From Melieria omissa (Eukaryota > Arthropoda > Insecta > Diptera > Ulidiidae), in contig OZ020267.1 in the NCBI GenBank assembly GCA_963971225.1, positions 121,823,891 through 121,887,890 on the forward strand: 64,000 nt of DNA, in the 5' to 3' direction. The number at the start of each line of letters is the position of its first letter. Position 1 is the stretch's first letter. The notes beneath the pieces are model-generated. The model made no database searches. It was not told where the DNA came from and saw only the letters and a list, made by a program, of their open reading frames with translations. Below, piece by piece: positions 22,710-34,669 of this stretch. The position numbers and the translations under genes are program-made.

Positions 22710-25690
22710 TACGTTTGCTGAAAATCAACATGAATCACTGTGAAGCGGCTCACAACCTGCTGAAACAAACAATACGTGAGCTTGACGTGGACGTGGCGCT
22801 TATAAGTGAACCCTACAAACACCCGCAGGATACCATGTGGGCGTCGGACAGTGGGAAAAAGGCAGCTGTTTGGGCCTGTGGCAGGCTCCCCTTAGAGAAC
22901 GCGCCAGTGGCCAAAACCGGGTTTGTGGAGGCAAAGATAGCGGGAGTATTTTACTTTAGTTGCTACGCGCCCCCGAGTATGACTACCAGCGAATACGCAG
23001 GCATGATCGACCAATTGGTAGCGGAGGCAGGAAACAAGGGCCCAAAGGTGATAGCGGGCGATTTCAATGCCTGGGCTACGGAGTGGGGCTCGTCTAGATA
23101 CAATGCGAGGGGAAAAATTCTCCTGGAGGCCATGGCGACTCTCGACATGGTTCTTTTAAATACCGGGGATAAGCCGACATTTAGCAAAAATGGTCGTGTT
23201 TCGTATATCGACGTCACATTTGCTAGTACGAGCTTGGCCAGAGGCGCAACGTGGGTGGTTCACGACGGGTTCACCTTTAGCGATCACCAAGCAGTTGTGA
23301 CTTGCTTGCAACAAGGTCCGTCACTGCAAAGGGCGTACACAAACAACGTACTAGGTTGGAAGCAGAGCACACTGGACGAAGACGTGTTTCAGCTGTGCAT
23401 GGAGGATTGTGCACTATCGGGTCCAGCAGAAAACCGGGCATCACAACTTATGTGCAAAATTGACGCGGCATGCGACGCATCAATGCAACGCCGCGCTTCT
23501 TCAAACCGTAGGCGCTCAGTATATTGGTGGAACAGCAATATTGCCGAACTGCGAAAAGTTTGTATTGCCGCCAGACGTAGATTTCAACGCGCAGCTGACG
23601 CGGGTACTAGAAGCAGACTGCATGCCACACTGAAGAAAGCAAAAAGTGAGCTGAAGGTCGCCATCAAAGATAGCAAAGCAAAATGCTTTACTGAGCTCTG
23701 CAACACGGTTGATGAAAACCCATGGGGAACGGCGTATAAAGTCGTTATGAAGAAACTGGCATCGTTTAGCCCGCCGCCACCCACCTCGGCGACTTTTTTG
23801 AAACGCGTCGTAGAAACCCTTTTTCCGCCGCAAAACGATCTGTTGACAGATTTCCAAACAGTCTGTGCAAGCGAAGAGCCAGCAGAAGTAGGCTGCGACG
23901 AGCTGCTGAAAGCGTGCAGCAGAATTGGGGACCAAAAGGCCCCAGGTCCAGATGGCATCCCCAACAAAGTGCTGAAACTAGCAATCAAATCGCACACTGA
24001 CTTATTCTTGAACGTCTACAATTCATGTCTTAAGGAAAGAGTGTTTCCGGATAGATGGAAAGTGCAAAAGCTGGTCTTGCTGCCTAAAGGGAAGAAGCCC
24101 CCCGACGACCCGTCGTCGTTTCGCCCAATATGCATGCTTGACACCGCAGGAAAACTGCTAGAGCGGCTAATTTGCAACAGGCTCGAGGATGCAATCTCAG
24201 AGGCAGGCGGCTTATCAAATCTCCAATTTGGCTTTAGGAAGGCGAGGTCTACAGTAGACGCGATCGATGTCGTTGTCAGAGCCGCTCAAGCAGCAATCGA
24301 GGGCCAGCGTTGGAAGAACGGAACTAAAGAGTACTGCTGCGTGGTAACTTTAGATATAAAAAATGCCTTCAACAGCGCTAGATGGGGCAACATATTATCT
24401 GCGCTGCGTCGGCTGCAGGTACCAGGGTACATAGTGGACATCATCGCCAGCTACTTCAGCAACAGAGTGCTGAAATACGTTACAGACGAGGGAGAAATCA
24501 GCCACTCGGTCACAGGGGGCGTTCCACAGGGCTCGGTCTTAGGCCCTACCCTTTGGAATACCATGTACGACGGTGTTCTGCGGCTACAAGTACCAAAGGC
24601 GGCAAAAATTGTGGGCTTCGCCGACGACATAGCCATTATTGTGACCGGCAAGTTCCTGAACGAGGTTGAAACGACGTGCAACAGCGTGGTGGAAACGGTG
24701 CAGCAATGGCTGACATCCGTGGGCCTTTTGCTCGCAGAGCAAAAAACGGAGGTCCTGCTAATCTCCAGCCGGAAGGTTGTAGAGACAGCCCATGTCCGGG
24801 TGGGGGGCCACATTATACAGTCGCAACCGTCGATTAGGTACCTCGGCGTAATGCTTGATACACGCTTGTGCTTCAAGCACCACCTCGTGCACGCCAGCAA
24901 CAAAGCAGCGAAGACGGTGGCTGCGCTTTCGCGTATCATGCCGAACATTGGCGGTCCTAGGCAGCCTAGGCGTCTGTTGCTAATGAAAGTAGCAGCCGCG
25001 ACAATGTTATACGCGTCGCAAATATGGGCTCCGGCGATGAGGGTCAAGTCGTACCGGAGCCACATAGAATCCGTGTACCGCATCAGCGCAATACGAGTGT
25101 GCTGCGCATTTCGCACGACGTCATATGACGCCGCCTGCGTGGTGGCGGGGATGGTCCCAATTGACATTTTAGCAGAGGAAGCACGCACAAAATACGAGGA
25201 GAAGGATGCTCCGCAGCAAGGAAAGACGTACAGGGAGCTGAGCCTTAATAAGTGGCAACAGCGTTGGAATGACTCGCGTAAGGGAAGGTGGACGTTTGCA
25301 CTTATAAGTGACCTTCATGCATGGATGAGCCGGGAGCACGGGGTGGTCGACTTCTACCTCACGCAGCTGCTGACGGGCCATGGCTGTTTTAAGTCGTACT
25401 TGCATAGGTGGGGATATGAGCGGAACCCCTTTTGCGATTTCTGCAGCGAAGCAGTTGAAGACGCCGAGCACATAATTTTCAACTGTGCCAGATACAACAG
25501 CCAACGACGACGCCTAGCGAGTAGGATCGGCGGCACGCCCACACCGCACTCACTAGTCGAAAAAATGATTGAGTCCAGATCCGGCTGGGACGCAGTAGCG
25601 CTCTACGCGGCGGAAGTGATGGTAAAGCAGCGCGAGACTGAAAGGAGTAGACGCGCAAACGAACGTCGCATAGTAGAAGAGCCAGGATAA
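22706..25690 (+). CDS. ORF2: APE-type endonuclease and reverse transcriptase, intact 994 aa
   Basis: Residues 1-200 form an apurinic-type endonuclease (catalytic-motif pieces ISEPY at 33-37, GDFNAW at 118-123, YIDVTF, and SDHQAV at 192-197). The RT spans about 400-720: KAPGPDGIP at 411-419, SFRPICML at 471-478, LDIKNAFN at 549-556, GVPQGSVLGP at 605-614 and the catalytic FADD at 638-641. A CX2CX8HX4C finger (CDFC...HIIFNC) begins near residue 910. No stop or frameshift is present, so the enzyme could be active. The ATG overlaps the ORF1 stop as ATGA, consistent with termination-reinitiation. It copies element RNA at a nicked target site (target-primed reverse transcription). Confidence 0.95.
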   Translation: MIRLLKINMNHCEAAHNLLKQTIRELDVDVALISEPYKHPQDTMWASDSGKKAAVWACGRLPLENAPVAKTGFVEAKIAGVFYFSCYAPPSMTTSEYAGMIDQLVAEAGNKGPKVIAGDFNAWATEWGSSRYNARGKILLEAMATLDMVLLNTGDKPTFSKNGRVSYIDVTFASTSLARGATWVVHDGFTFSDHQAVVTCLQQGPSLQRAYTNNVLGWKQSTLDEDVFQLCMEDCALSGPAENRASQLMCKIDAACDASMQRRASSNRRRSVYWWNSNIAELRKVCIAARRRFQRAADAGTRSRLHATLKKAKSELKVAIKDSKAKCFTELCNTVDENPWGTAYKVVMKKLASFSPPPPTSATFLKRVVETLFPPQNDLLTDFQTVCASEEPAEVGCDELLKACSRIGDQKAPGPDGIPNKVLKLAIKSHTDLFLNVYNSCLKERVFPDRWKVQKLVLLPKGKKPPDDPSSFRPICMLDTAGKLLERLICNRLEDAISEAGGLSNLQFGFRKARSTVDAIDVVVRAAQAAIEGQRWKNGTKEYCCVVTLDIKNAFNSARWGNILSALRRLQVPGYIVDIIASYFSNRVLKYVTDEGEISHSVTGGVPQGSVLGPTLWNTMYDGVLRLQVPKAAKIVGFADDIAIIVTGKFLNEVETTCNSVVETVQQWLTSVGLLLAEQKTEVLLISSRKVVETAHVRVGGHIIQSQPSIRYLGVMLDTRLCFKHHLVHASNKAAKTVAALSRIMPNIGGPRQPRRLLLMKVAAATMLYASQIWAPAMRVKSYRSHIESVYRISAIRVCCAFRTTSYDAACVVAGMVPIDILAEEARTKYEEKDAPQQGKTYRELSLNKWQQRWNDSRKGRWTFALISDLHAWMSREHGVVDFYLTQLLTGHGCFKSYLHRWGYERNPFCDFCSEAVEDAEHIIFNCARYNSQRRRLASRIGGTPTPHSLVEKMIESRSGWDAVALYAAEVMVKQRETERSRRANERRIVEEPG

Positions 25691-25869
25691 GGCGACGTCT
25701 CCCCCTGTGAAGAGATGCCGGAAGGCGGTTCCGCAGGGGTGGATAGCGGGGGGGGGTTTTTAGTCGGTAGAAATCCGGCATGCCGTCGAACTGGAGTTCC
25801 GGTATCTTCCGAAGATTTTCCACCTCCGTCAGAAAAAAAAAAAAAAAAAAAAAAAAAACACAATGTCTG

Positions 25870-26880
25870 TGTGCGTGTGTGCGCACACATATGACATTGC
25901 ATTTTAATACATTTAAACGCCTAATAATAAGCAACAATAACTACGGCGAGCACGACGGCGCTGGGGACGGGGACAACCTCGGTCAAATGAAATTAAATCG
26001 GATTAAGCGGAATTTCGTTTTTGCCGCAATAAACACGAAAGCGTTGTCGCGTCGTGCAGCCCGCGCTGTCCCAGCGGAGCGCGTGCACACGTGGCACAGT
26101 CGCGTGCCCTGCTTCCGTTCGGCTGGGATATTGTTGCTTTTGTATTTGCTAAACTGCTCTGAATAATTTGCGAATGTCATTTTAAACCAGAATTTCAAAC
26201 AATGCGCCTTTTTATGCGCGACGCCAGGAAACAAAACGCGCTCACTTTGTTGCTTCGATTGTCGACGCGGCCATTGTTGTTGTTAATTGTCGCTGCACCT
26301 GTGCCCAGGCTGGCTGTTGCAGTGTGCACGATTGCCGCTGTTTGTAGTGTTCACACGCAGCCGGCGTCGTTCATTACGCGTTGCAGTGCGGCAGCTGTTG
26401 ATTTTTCGGTTCACGGAGCGTATGAGTGATATTTGGTTATATTTCAAACACTCGGCGCTCTGCGACGGACAGCACCCAATTTAGCGCAATTTATATTTTT
26501 GCGGCGGCTGCGTCTGACTACGCTGAGCCCTGTCTGCAGCACCGACGTCTGAAGCACCGCACAACTTACTCTATTTAATTTTAATATGCTTACCGTAAGC
26601 GATGTCGCCCTACCTCTACCTGTTTGTATGTATATTTATTTGTATATATATGTGAATAAACTTAACACTATTAATTTGCTAAATCCTGTATTATGTCCGC
26701 TGTTGTGTTGGGCAGCATGAAATGAAAGGAAAAGATAAATGCGAGTTAGTTTTGTTCTATTTGGGCGGATTACTTTAGCACATGAAGCGCTTTAAGACTT
26801 GTATGGAAAAATAAATAAATATACAATTAGGGCAACAAGTTTTGGGAAATATTGATTTTTGCTTTACGTAAATTTCAAAC
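25870..26880. other. Intergenic flank of the R1-like element, no gene seen
   Basis: Starts with the rest of the CA/GT-rich target, then GC-moderate sequence to about 26570 and AT-rich sequence after. No exon is supported. Confidence 0.4.
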
Positions 26881-27800
26881 ATTTTGGAAGAATTTTCATT
26901 AACATTTATTCAAGACGGTTAAAGAACAAATATGAAATTATTAAAAAATTCAAACTAAAGAAAATTAAATAAATTGTATACAGTCGTGACTGGGTATAGT
27001 GAACACCAGACACGACTGTATATAGAAAAAACAATAATTTAAGTGAAAAAGCTTTAAAAGGGTAACAATGTTTTTTAAATAAACAAAAATTTAATTTAAG
27101 CAAACATAAATGACAAAACAATAATTAAAAAAAAACAAAACAAATAAAAAAATTTAAAAAAAATATTAGAAAACTATTAATAAATATATATATAAAAAGT
27201 AAAAAAATATTTCAAAATCAAACTTAGTAAACATAAAATTAAAAAGTAACCGCAATGTAGCAGAAAAAAATAAGAAAAAAGAACAAAAAAATATTAAAAA
27301 TGCAAAATCTCGCAAAATAGATATAACTAGAACTCAAATGATAACATTTTATTTTTGTTTATTTTTCCAATTTGATATTTTATTCTCTAGAAAACATTAA
27401 AAACATAAATTCTTCTTAAGTAAATAAAATCAGAATTAAAAATGATACTATGTAAACAAAAAAAAAAAAGAAAAAATTGAGTCAAAATAAACTCAAAAGA
27501 TTTGTACTAATAAAAAAATAAAGAAATAACATAATACCAAAAAAAAAACAAAAAACTTGTCCTTAACATGAAATAAAGTATGAAACAAAAATAAAACTAA
27601 CTAAATTAAAACAAAATAAGACCAAAACAAATGATAAAATTCATTAAAAACAAAGTGAAGACATTAAACAATCTTTAATTAAATAAATATATATTAAAAA
27701 AATAATTATAAATTTAAACTAAAAAAGTCAAATTAATATAAAAAAGTTGAGTGTAAGTTAAAGACATAAAATTAAAAAATATATATATATTTAAAAACCA
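26881..27800. repeat. Strand-asymmetric A-rich low-complexity block
   Basis: For about 0.9 kb the plus strand is dominated by A runs joined by short AAAT, AACA and ATAAA words, with very little G or C. No period or TIR is visible apart from the small pogo-like element inside. Chance frames here have no meaning. Confidence 0.7.
26981..27018. mobile_element. 38-bp miniature relic of a pogo-like MITE
   Basis: CAGTCGTGACTGG and, inverted at the right, CAGTCGTGTCTGG flank a 12-bp core; TA lies on both sides. The ends and the core word TATAGTGAAC match the larger element at 57073-57308. It looks like a near-complete internal deletion. Confidence 0.65.
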
Positions 27801-30373
27801 GGTCAATACAAGTTCACTAAATGCGCATCAATAACAAAGGAAAGTAGTTAAATGTTGCTCAAAGAGATTCCTCATGTCTGACTGTTTAGACCAACAGACG
27901 TACATTTTTTTTTAGTATTCCACTTTTGTATTTAACATTAATTATAAACGCCAAAAGGAACATACAACAGTTCCAATTCTTTTCAACTGTGGACACAAAG
28001 AATAAAAGCGCGAACTGTCCAATCGGAATCGGAGCAGAGACCGCACGTTTCTGGAAATGATGAACGACAAATGGAGGCAAATGACGTCAATCGTGCTCGC
28101 ATAAGTATGCTTCACGTCAATTAAATAATTAATTAACGGGTTGCGGCGATTATTTGGTTTTGCATTTGCGGCGAGCCAAGTGCGTAGTTGCGAAGGATCC
28201 ACGGTGTGTGGCATTCTTTGACGTGAAAATGATTTTCATCGGTCGATGGATGATTTATTCGTGCATGACACATGGTGCTAAGCGCCGCGAACTTTGCCAC
28301 CACTTGAACCCGGTCGCCGCTGCTTTGCAGTCGCTACTCGAATGCTGCAATCGGTGCGCGGATTCGGTAATTTTATTCACATTTAAAGAGGTATTTCGCT
28401 CCGCAGCGGAGCTTTTAATTACTGCAAGCGTCTGCATTAATGCAGCGGGCGGAAGTGCGAAAAATCTATTTCGAAATTGTGTTTCCCGCATTACGCGCGC
28501 CGCTGGCCGCGTCACACGTGCCGCATGCCGCATGCTGCACAAAGTCGCACACGTCAACACGCACACACAAATGCCAAAGTGCGCGCTTTGAAAGCTGAAA
28601 TTCCGACAGCACACAACCCGATACACGCGGCAGCGACAAACAAATGAAAAAAGTTTAAATAAAACGCATACCAGCAGCAAATATTCAAAGTATTCAAAAG
28701 CGTAAAAGTGAAATGACGATTTTCCATAATCGCAAAAAAACACAATTTCAACAATCGCAAAGCCGCACAAATGCGAGCAGCGGACGGTGGACGGCGAGCG
28801 GCGCTGAATTTATTCGACGTGCTGAATAATGTGGCACGAGCAGCAGCTCACCGCAAACAAACACAAATAAACACATTACTGCAAGTGTGTGCATGCGGAC
28901 ACCTTCGTCCACGGGCGCCCTGACAGTCAGACAGTATCAGGCGCGGCGCATTGCGGTGCATCAGCGCGAGCCAGCGGATGAAGTAGAGCGACTTTGCATA
29001 GCGGATGCCGCCGCGCGCCGATGTGGGTGTGTGAGGCGGGGAAACGGAATAAATATTAGAAATCCATTCGCACTTCGCTTGAGTGACGTCTGTGTGCGTG
29101 GGCTCTGCTTTCTGGCGGCTGCAGTTGAATGTTGCCGCGCGCAAGTGTTGCCACTCAAAGAAGAAAGCATTTTTCTTTCGCTCCTTGAACACTTTGCGTA
29201 CGTTTTTTGAAATATGCGCGCGTTCAGCACATTTCAATGCGTTTCCTCCTTTCGATGGGCAACGGCGCTGTGCGAACGAGCGCAAAGCGCAAAATAAATT
29301 CCAACTCTTGCCATTAGTTTGTCCGACTGTGCGGCGTTGCAAATGGAGCGAAACAGCCGCATTGGAGCCACCGATGGTGAACATCTCTAAATAAATATCT
29401 TCATCTCTGGGTATTTTAATAACGGATGCATGCCTGCGCTGCGGATGACTGTGACGAGCGGACTAAAAAATCAAAGGCATTCAGAGGTAAAGAGTAGGAA
29501 TGCCTCAAAATCGTGAAACGACTACAACTGCAATTCGACGAAACGCAATTCTACATAGAAGAATTCTTTCGTATTCATGTGATTGGTGAAAGGAAGCGTT
29601 AAGCGAAAAAATCTGCACTCAAGGCGCAGGTCTTTCAGTAAGGTTTTTCTCATATTTTTATTTAAGTGCATAGCACTCTAAGGCATCGCCAAAAGTCTTC
29701 AATCATCAATGGACAAACTGAAATCAAGCAAAAAATTCAGTTATTAAATTTCATTGCAGTGTGCAAAAAAGCGCAGAAGAAATTGGGAAGTTGATACTAA
29801 AGTTACGTAACACTTGTGTGGCAATGATTCTGTAAGTTCAACTTGCATCTGATTTGAGTTTCCATCAAATAATTTCGACAAATCTTTGTCTTTAAATGTT
29901 TTCCTGAGCGAAAGACATCCTTTGCCAATAAAATCATATCTAAAGGGTTTATGTGAGCTAATCTCTTCACGTTGTTTTCCACAGAGTTCTGTCATGGTGA
30001 GTTAAGGCTTTCAGGACTACTGGGATAATTCGTGGCACCCAGTTTTTACTTAATACCCCTTAAAACAATTGTTCAGATCTTATGACCCAAGAAAAATATT
30101 TATTCGAACTTTATGTTCCTGGTTATGAGGATGGTTCCAGAATTTGTAAGTATGTAACATAATATTTTGGGCCCAATTTGCAAAGCGTGATAACATTTCT
30201 CCAAAGAGTATTTTGGTTTTCAAAATTAATTAGGTTGTTTCCTCTTTATGAAACACATCCACCCACTTGCATTGTTTTTGCAGCATTTCAAACTTATGCG
30301 GGAAGGAGGCAGTTTCAGGCCAAATCTTCGCAGATTTTCTGCCAAGAGCGCACTTGTGCGTTTCTTAGAACTA
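27801..30373. other. Intergenic, no gene seen
   Basis: The 28140-29400 block is GC-richer with overlapping frames on both strands but no domain or splice-framed exon. The 83-aa ATG frame at 29744-29995 (-) has no recognisable family. No repeat ends found. Confidence 0.4.
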
Positions 30374-31607
30374 AGGAGTGTCCATGAAAAACTGATCCCT
30401 CAAAAAATCTGTATATTTCACGCAAAATCGAAAATGGTATGAAGATGCCTCTAAGTGTTAGTAATAGGATACAATGCAAAAAAAGAAGTAGAAACTGATT
30501 ATATAATATAAAAGGCCCGAACCTTTCCCTTTACTCCTTCCATCATGTCTTGCACAGTTGATTCTTCGAGCTTTTCAGCGGACTCCTTCCACCTGCTTTT
30601 GAACTGATTTTCATTTTTGACCACATTTTTTTAATGTTCCGCTTTACTTTCAAAGGGACATAATTCTGGACAATTTGGTGGGTTGCATTCTTTGTATACA
30701 ATATTGACATTTTTGTCATTATACCAGTTCAAGGCTGCTCTGGAATAGAGGGATGCAGCTAAATCTGGTCAAACAAAGTTAGAAACATTGTGGTTTCTTG
30801 AAAATGGCAAAAGTCGTTTCTTTAAGCATTCCTCGATGTAAATTTCTTAACTGATTGAGGCTGTTGTAACAAAAGAATTTCGCTTCTTCTTCCACAGGTA
30901 CTAATTGCCTGCCATACAAGGAAGTTTTTTGGGAGTTTGGACATTTTTTGTGTTTTAAATTTTTTAGAAACAGCTCCTTCCTGGGCAATTGTTGGAAGTC
31001 ACTTTTAACGTAGGTTTCATCGCTCATGACGCAGCACTCAAATTTTGTAAGGAACTGCTCACACAACTTTCTAGCTCGCTTTTTGGGCTCATTTTCCTTG
31101 TCATTGCTTCTATCCGGAACATTCTGTACTCTATATGATCTGAGTTGAGCATTATTTTTAGTTTTTTGGACAAAACTTGTTGATACTTCCACTATGAATG
31201 AACGGACGGATGCATTCGGGTTTTTCTTAAAATGCGCCTTCACTGCATTGAAAAAATTCGTTGGTAGGATCAGCCTCTCTCGCAGAACCTGAAGCCCTCT
31301 TAACAGAGAGGTATTCCTTAAACTTTTTGACAATCCTTTTCACCGTTGCAACACCGACACCTACATGTTGTGTTACCCTTTTTTGGGTACATGTAGGATT
31401 TTCATTCAAAGTGTGCACAATTTTTTTTCGCTGCCGAATTTCGTTCGCTGTCATTTCGCTCGAGAGTTAAAATCAAAATTAAACTAAATGCAATTAATTT
31501 TTGTTAAGCTTAAGCTTTTTGAAAAAGCAAAGTCTACTGTTGAGCTGCGCTCCCAAAAAAATTTAAAAAATCAGTGAAGAGGGATCCGTTTTTTCGTGGA
31601 TAGTCCT
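30374..31607 (-). mobile_element. DD37E-type Tc1/mariner element, copy 1
   Basis: Imperfect terminal inverted repeats of about 28 bp (left starts AGGAGTGTCCATG, right inverted starts AGGACTATCCACG, both ending GATCCCTC) lie between TA dinucleotides at 30372-30373 and 31608-31609. The 1,234-bp length and a decayed minus-strand transposase fit a full-length Tc1/mariner element. The catalytic spacing is inferred from copy 2, with which it shares motifs. Confidence 0.85.
30505..31454 (-). pseudogene. Broken DD37E transposase
   Basis: Translation starts at an ATG at 31454 with an HTH-like N-terminus (QRKKIVHTLNENPTC, then VKRIVKKFKEYL). A frameshift near 31250 in a T run moves reading to the frame with the second HTH and the first catalytic Asp in CCVMSDETYVKSDF. 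Further shifts follow; the second Asp motif (PDLA) and the CNPPNCPEL block survive in pieces at about 30765 and 30675. The C-terminal piece LEESTVQDMMEGVKGKVR ends near 30507. Several lesions make it inactive. Confidence 0.8.
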
Positions 31608-31664
31608 TATTTCGTGTGGATAGCGATAGAAGCAATAAACAAAATTTCAAATTCTCACTTAATT

Positions 31665-31910
31665 TATCTCATTGACTTGTTAGATGCGTCATTATCACCA
31701 AATTTTCTTTGTAAATAACTAATATGCAAATAAATATGAAATGCATATTTGAATTGTAATTCCATTAGTGTTTATTCATATTTTGTGTTTAAAATGTAAT
31801 AAAACAAACAAAAGGTTAATAAATAATATCGCAGTCGTAATTCATCCATATGGGCATTTAAGGTTGGTTGGGTCGGCCGCCCATTTTTGAACTAAACCCA
31901 CTGTTTGCAC
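31665..31910 (+). repeat. Dispersed repeat, copy A
   Basis: This stretch resembles 42285-42510 in the same orientation. Shared blocks in order are ATCTCATTGACTT, TTTCTTTRYAA, ATGAAATRCATAT, AGTAATTCCAT/TGTAATTCCAT, TTTATTCA, AAAGGTTAATA/AAAGTTAATA, CATATGGGCA and a GGTTGG/AGTTGG end. It is non-coding and of unknown class. Confidence 0.65.
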
Positions 31911-34329
31911 TGAAGTTTTAGAGTCCTCGGAGTGAGGTTTATCTCTTCTAGTCAGCACTGGTTGACACCTCACAGTGAGGAAGTTGCCTCCAGTCCTTCA
32001 CATAAACAACATGCGATCTCCTGCCAAGTATTATGCATGTTTTAGCATGTGTGTGTGCCTGTGTGGGGCTGGTTTTTGAGCTTCGGTGCTTAGGTGAATG
32101 CGTGGTTTTTTGGAATCCGTACACGCATCGCCGCAGCGTCATCGGCTAATGCTTTCGGCGTGAATCTGTTTGCCGAGATTTTTACTGGCGGAGCGAGCGC
32201 GAAAAGGTCGTTGGGCTTGATGGCAGTGTGGGAGTGTAACGAGAACGAATTTTTACAGCAGCAGCAGTGCTGTCAGCGCGCTCCACATCACCGTCAGCCA
32301 CATTATCAACAGCAGCAGTGGCAGCACATTCGCACAGTTCGACGCAATCAAATCATAAAGTTTTACGCACCTTTCAGGCGCACACACGCGCAATTACGGA
32401 CAATAATTAAATTTTGAAATTGCGCTTTGAAGTGGAAAATAAGTGCGTCAGGCGCACGACCGCCGCCCGCGCGCACCCGTTGGGCTGCCGGTGCGTGGCA
32501 GTGCGCAACAAAGGACACTTGCTGTGTTGCGGTTTCTCTGCACATGTGTGCGTTTGTGTTGGTTTCGGCGTTTCGCTGAGTGGATTGGCGGGGCGCGGGT
32601 GCATGTGAGTGCGTGTGTGGCGCACATTTAACATAATTGGTGTGCGTGTAATAAAGATTTTATTGAGCGGCAGCATCAATACTGCGCGCAGCGATCACGA
32701 CGATGTTGGTGTTGGCGATTGCGCCTTCCGTCCGCCACTTGTCGTCCTCTGGCCAAATTGGCAAATCGTTTGGAAGACGCATTGCCTTCCGCTACATGAC
32801 ACCAGGTGCCGCGGCAGCGCTGCCTGCCAATGTCAACGCCGGCCGCGCCATAATTAGCGCTTGTATTTGTTGTTGCTTGCCCACCTGCCCGTTTGTCTGG
32901 TTGTTGTTGGTGCCATTTGCTCTTTTGCATGTTGCCATTGTGTTCGTGTTCGTGTTTTTGTTTTTGTTTTCATTGTTGTTGCGCCTTGATGGCGTATGAA
33001 TATTTCATGTAATTTCAGCGCGCATATTTTGCGCCTTGTGCCGCGCACTTAAAATAAATCATTATGAAATGGTTGTTGAATTTGTTGCGAGTTCATACAC
33101 TCACACATACACACACAATCGATGGTTTACATACACAGGGACATGTGTGTGTACGTGCAACGGTTGTTGTCTAACCACATGCGGCAATAATTTAATATGC
33201 ACCGACGGCGGTGAAGGCGGAAATTGTTGCGGTCGTCGCACGTCATTGATTATTCGCCAGATGCAACTAGGTGGCTGCCAACTAAGTCCTTAAACCTATC
33301 AGGCCAACGTTCGCCGACTTGGCGAGCGTTGCCAAGGTTTTCCATTAATTATTCCATCGTCCGGTTCTTGCACTTTTCCACAAAATTAAACTTTGGCAGC
33401 GTACATAAGCAAATTTTATATATTTGTTTTACTATTTGAAGCGTAAAATATTTGAAGCCAGGATTGATGGTCAGGAGAATGAATGATTAGGTGAGTGAAT
33501 AATTTGCCTCAAAAGAAGCAAATCGACTGTTTTAGATTTTTGCCAATAGGGACGAGACATTTCGATGAGAATGGCACAGTGAAATTGCCATTCAAATGGC
33601 AAAATATTCCTATACAAAATATTTCCTTTTTGACCTAAATCACTTTGTTCTGGCCAAGCTAAGTAAAACCTTAATTTTCAGGCACAAGTAATGGATTTAT
33701 TTTCTGCACCTTATACATACGAATTTCTATCTAATTTAATCTAATCTAATCCATCTAAACAAAAAATCGTCGAGTATCGCGAAAACATGATTAGTGTAAC
33801 AGCCTTTCTTACAAAGTCGCATAAACAATGGCTCAGATGGCTCAGCACTGGCGCTAACAGGAGGCGTTTTGAGGGTCCAAACCTCTCTTATATACAAAAA
33901 CTGCTGATAAAAAATATGGTTTCAAATGGTAATGAGCTCATAAGTTGTACGCAAACCTTCCCCCAAAATGAAATCCTGTGGCTCCACTTTGGCTTAGTAT
34001 GTGTTTTTGATCACTGATCAGCATTAGCAGTAGATTCGAGAAAGCCATGCTTATCGGGTGATAGTAGGACTCAGAAGACTGCGAAGATATTAGAGTCAAA
34101 TTCAACACTGGAACCCTGTAATCTCAATAAAAACTAAGTACGGTTGCCATAAGTGAGAATGTTATGAAATGTTTAAAGTTTCCCGTTTTAACCAAAACAG
34201 AAGAACAGATAAAGCTTCTCCACATGGCACAGTGATTCGTTCCACAGACAAAATTTAACGATTTTGACGTTGTTTGAAAGGAAAAACCTCGACTAAGAAA
34301 ATCCCAAAACATCTGTGCGAATCTGTCTG
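31911..34329. other. Intergenic, no gene seen
   Basis: A GC-richer block at 32080-33300 has CAG/CAA runs (about 32250-32325) and TG/CA patches (near 33100). Frames overlap on both strands and none shows a domain. Confidence 0.4.
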
Positions 34330-34669
34330 TTAACCCTTTCGCTACAGGTTTTTACTGGGCAAAGTTAAAATTTTAAACTTTACGTTTTAGGCTTCTATGT
34401 GGTTATACTAGCAACATTCCATAAGCAATTTTTTATACTCGGACCCTGTATTTTAGAGTGTTTTTCTATGAGAGAAATCAAATCGGTGTGGCTGTAATAA
34501 TTACTTATACATACAACTTTTTACGCATAACGAAAACTTGAATAGTTCTTAATTTACTTCAAACAAAATTAAAACAAAAAATGAAAGAAAACGTTAAATT
34601 AAAAGATGTTATCTAATTTGTCTGCTTATTTTTCCTTTACTATGATATACCATTAAAAAACGTGTATAT

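Larger units (their letters stand above)
21855..25857 (+). mobile_element. R1-clade (Waldo-like) non-LTR retrotransposon, 5' truncated, in a CA microsatellite
   Basis: The element carries ORF1 (gag) and ORF2 (endonuclease-RT), a short 3' UTR (25691-25832) and a poly(A) tail of about 25. It is flanked by a perfect 12-bp duplication, ACACAATGTCTG, at 21843-21854 and 25858-25869. The 5' flank is a (CA)n run and the 3' flank continues as GT/CA-rich sequence. Waldo elements of the R1 clade are known to insert in (ACAY)n repeats, which fits both the protein type and the site. The 5' end falls inside ORF1, so it is truncated. Intact frames and the perfect duplication indicate a recent insertion. Confidence 0.9.

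Noticed and set aside
28255..28770. 171-aa minus-strand frame
   Set aside because: Overlaps other chance frames, shows no domain, and no clear splice sites or homology motif were seen.
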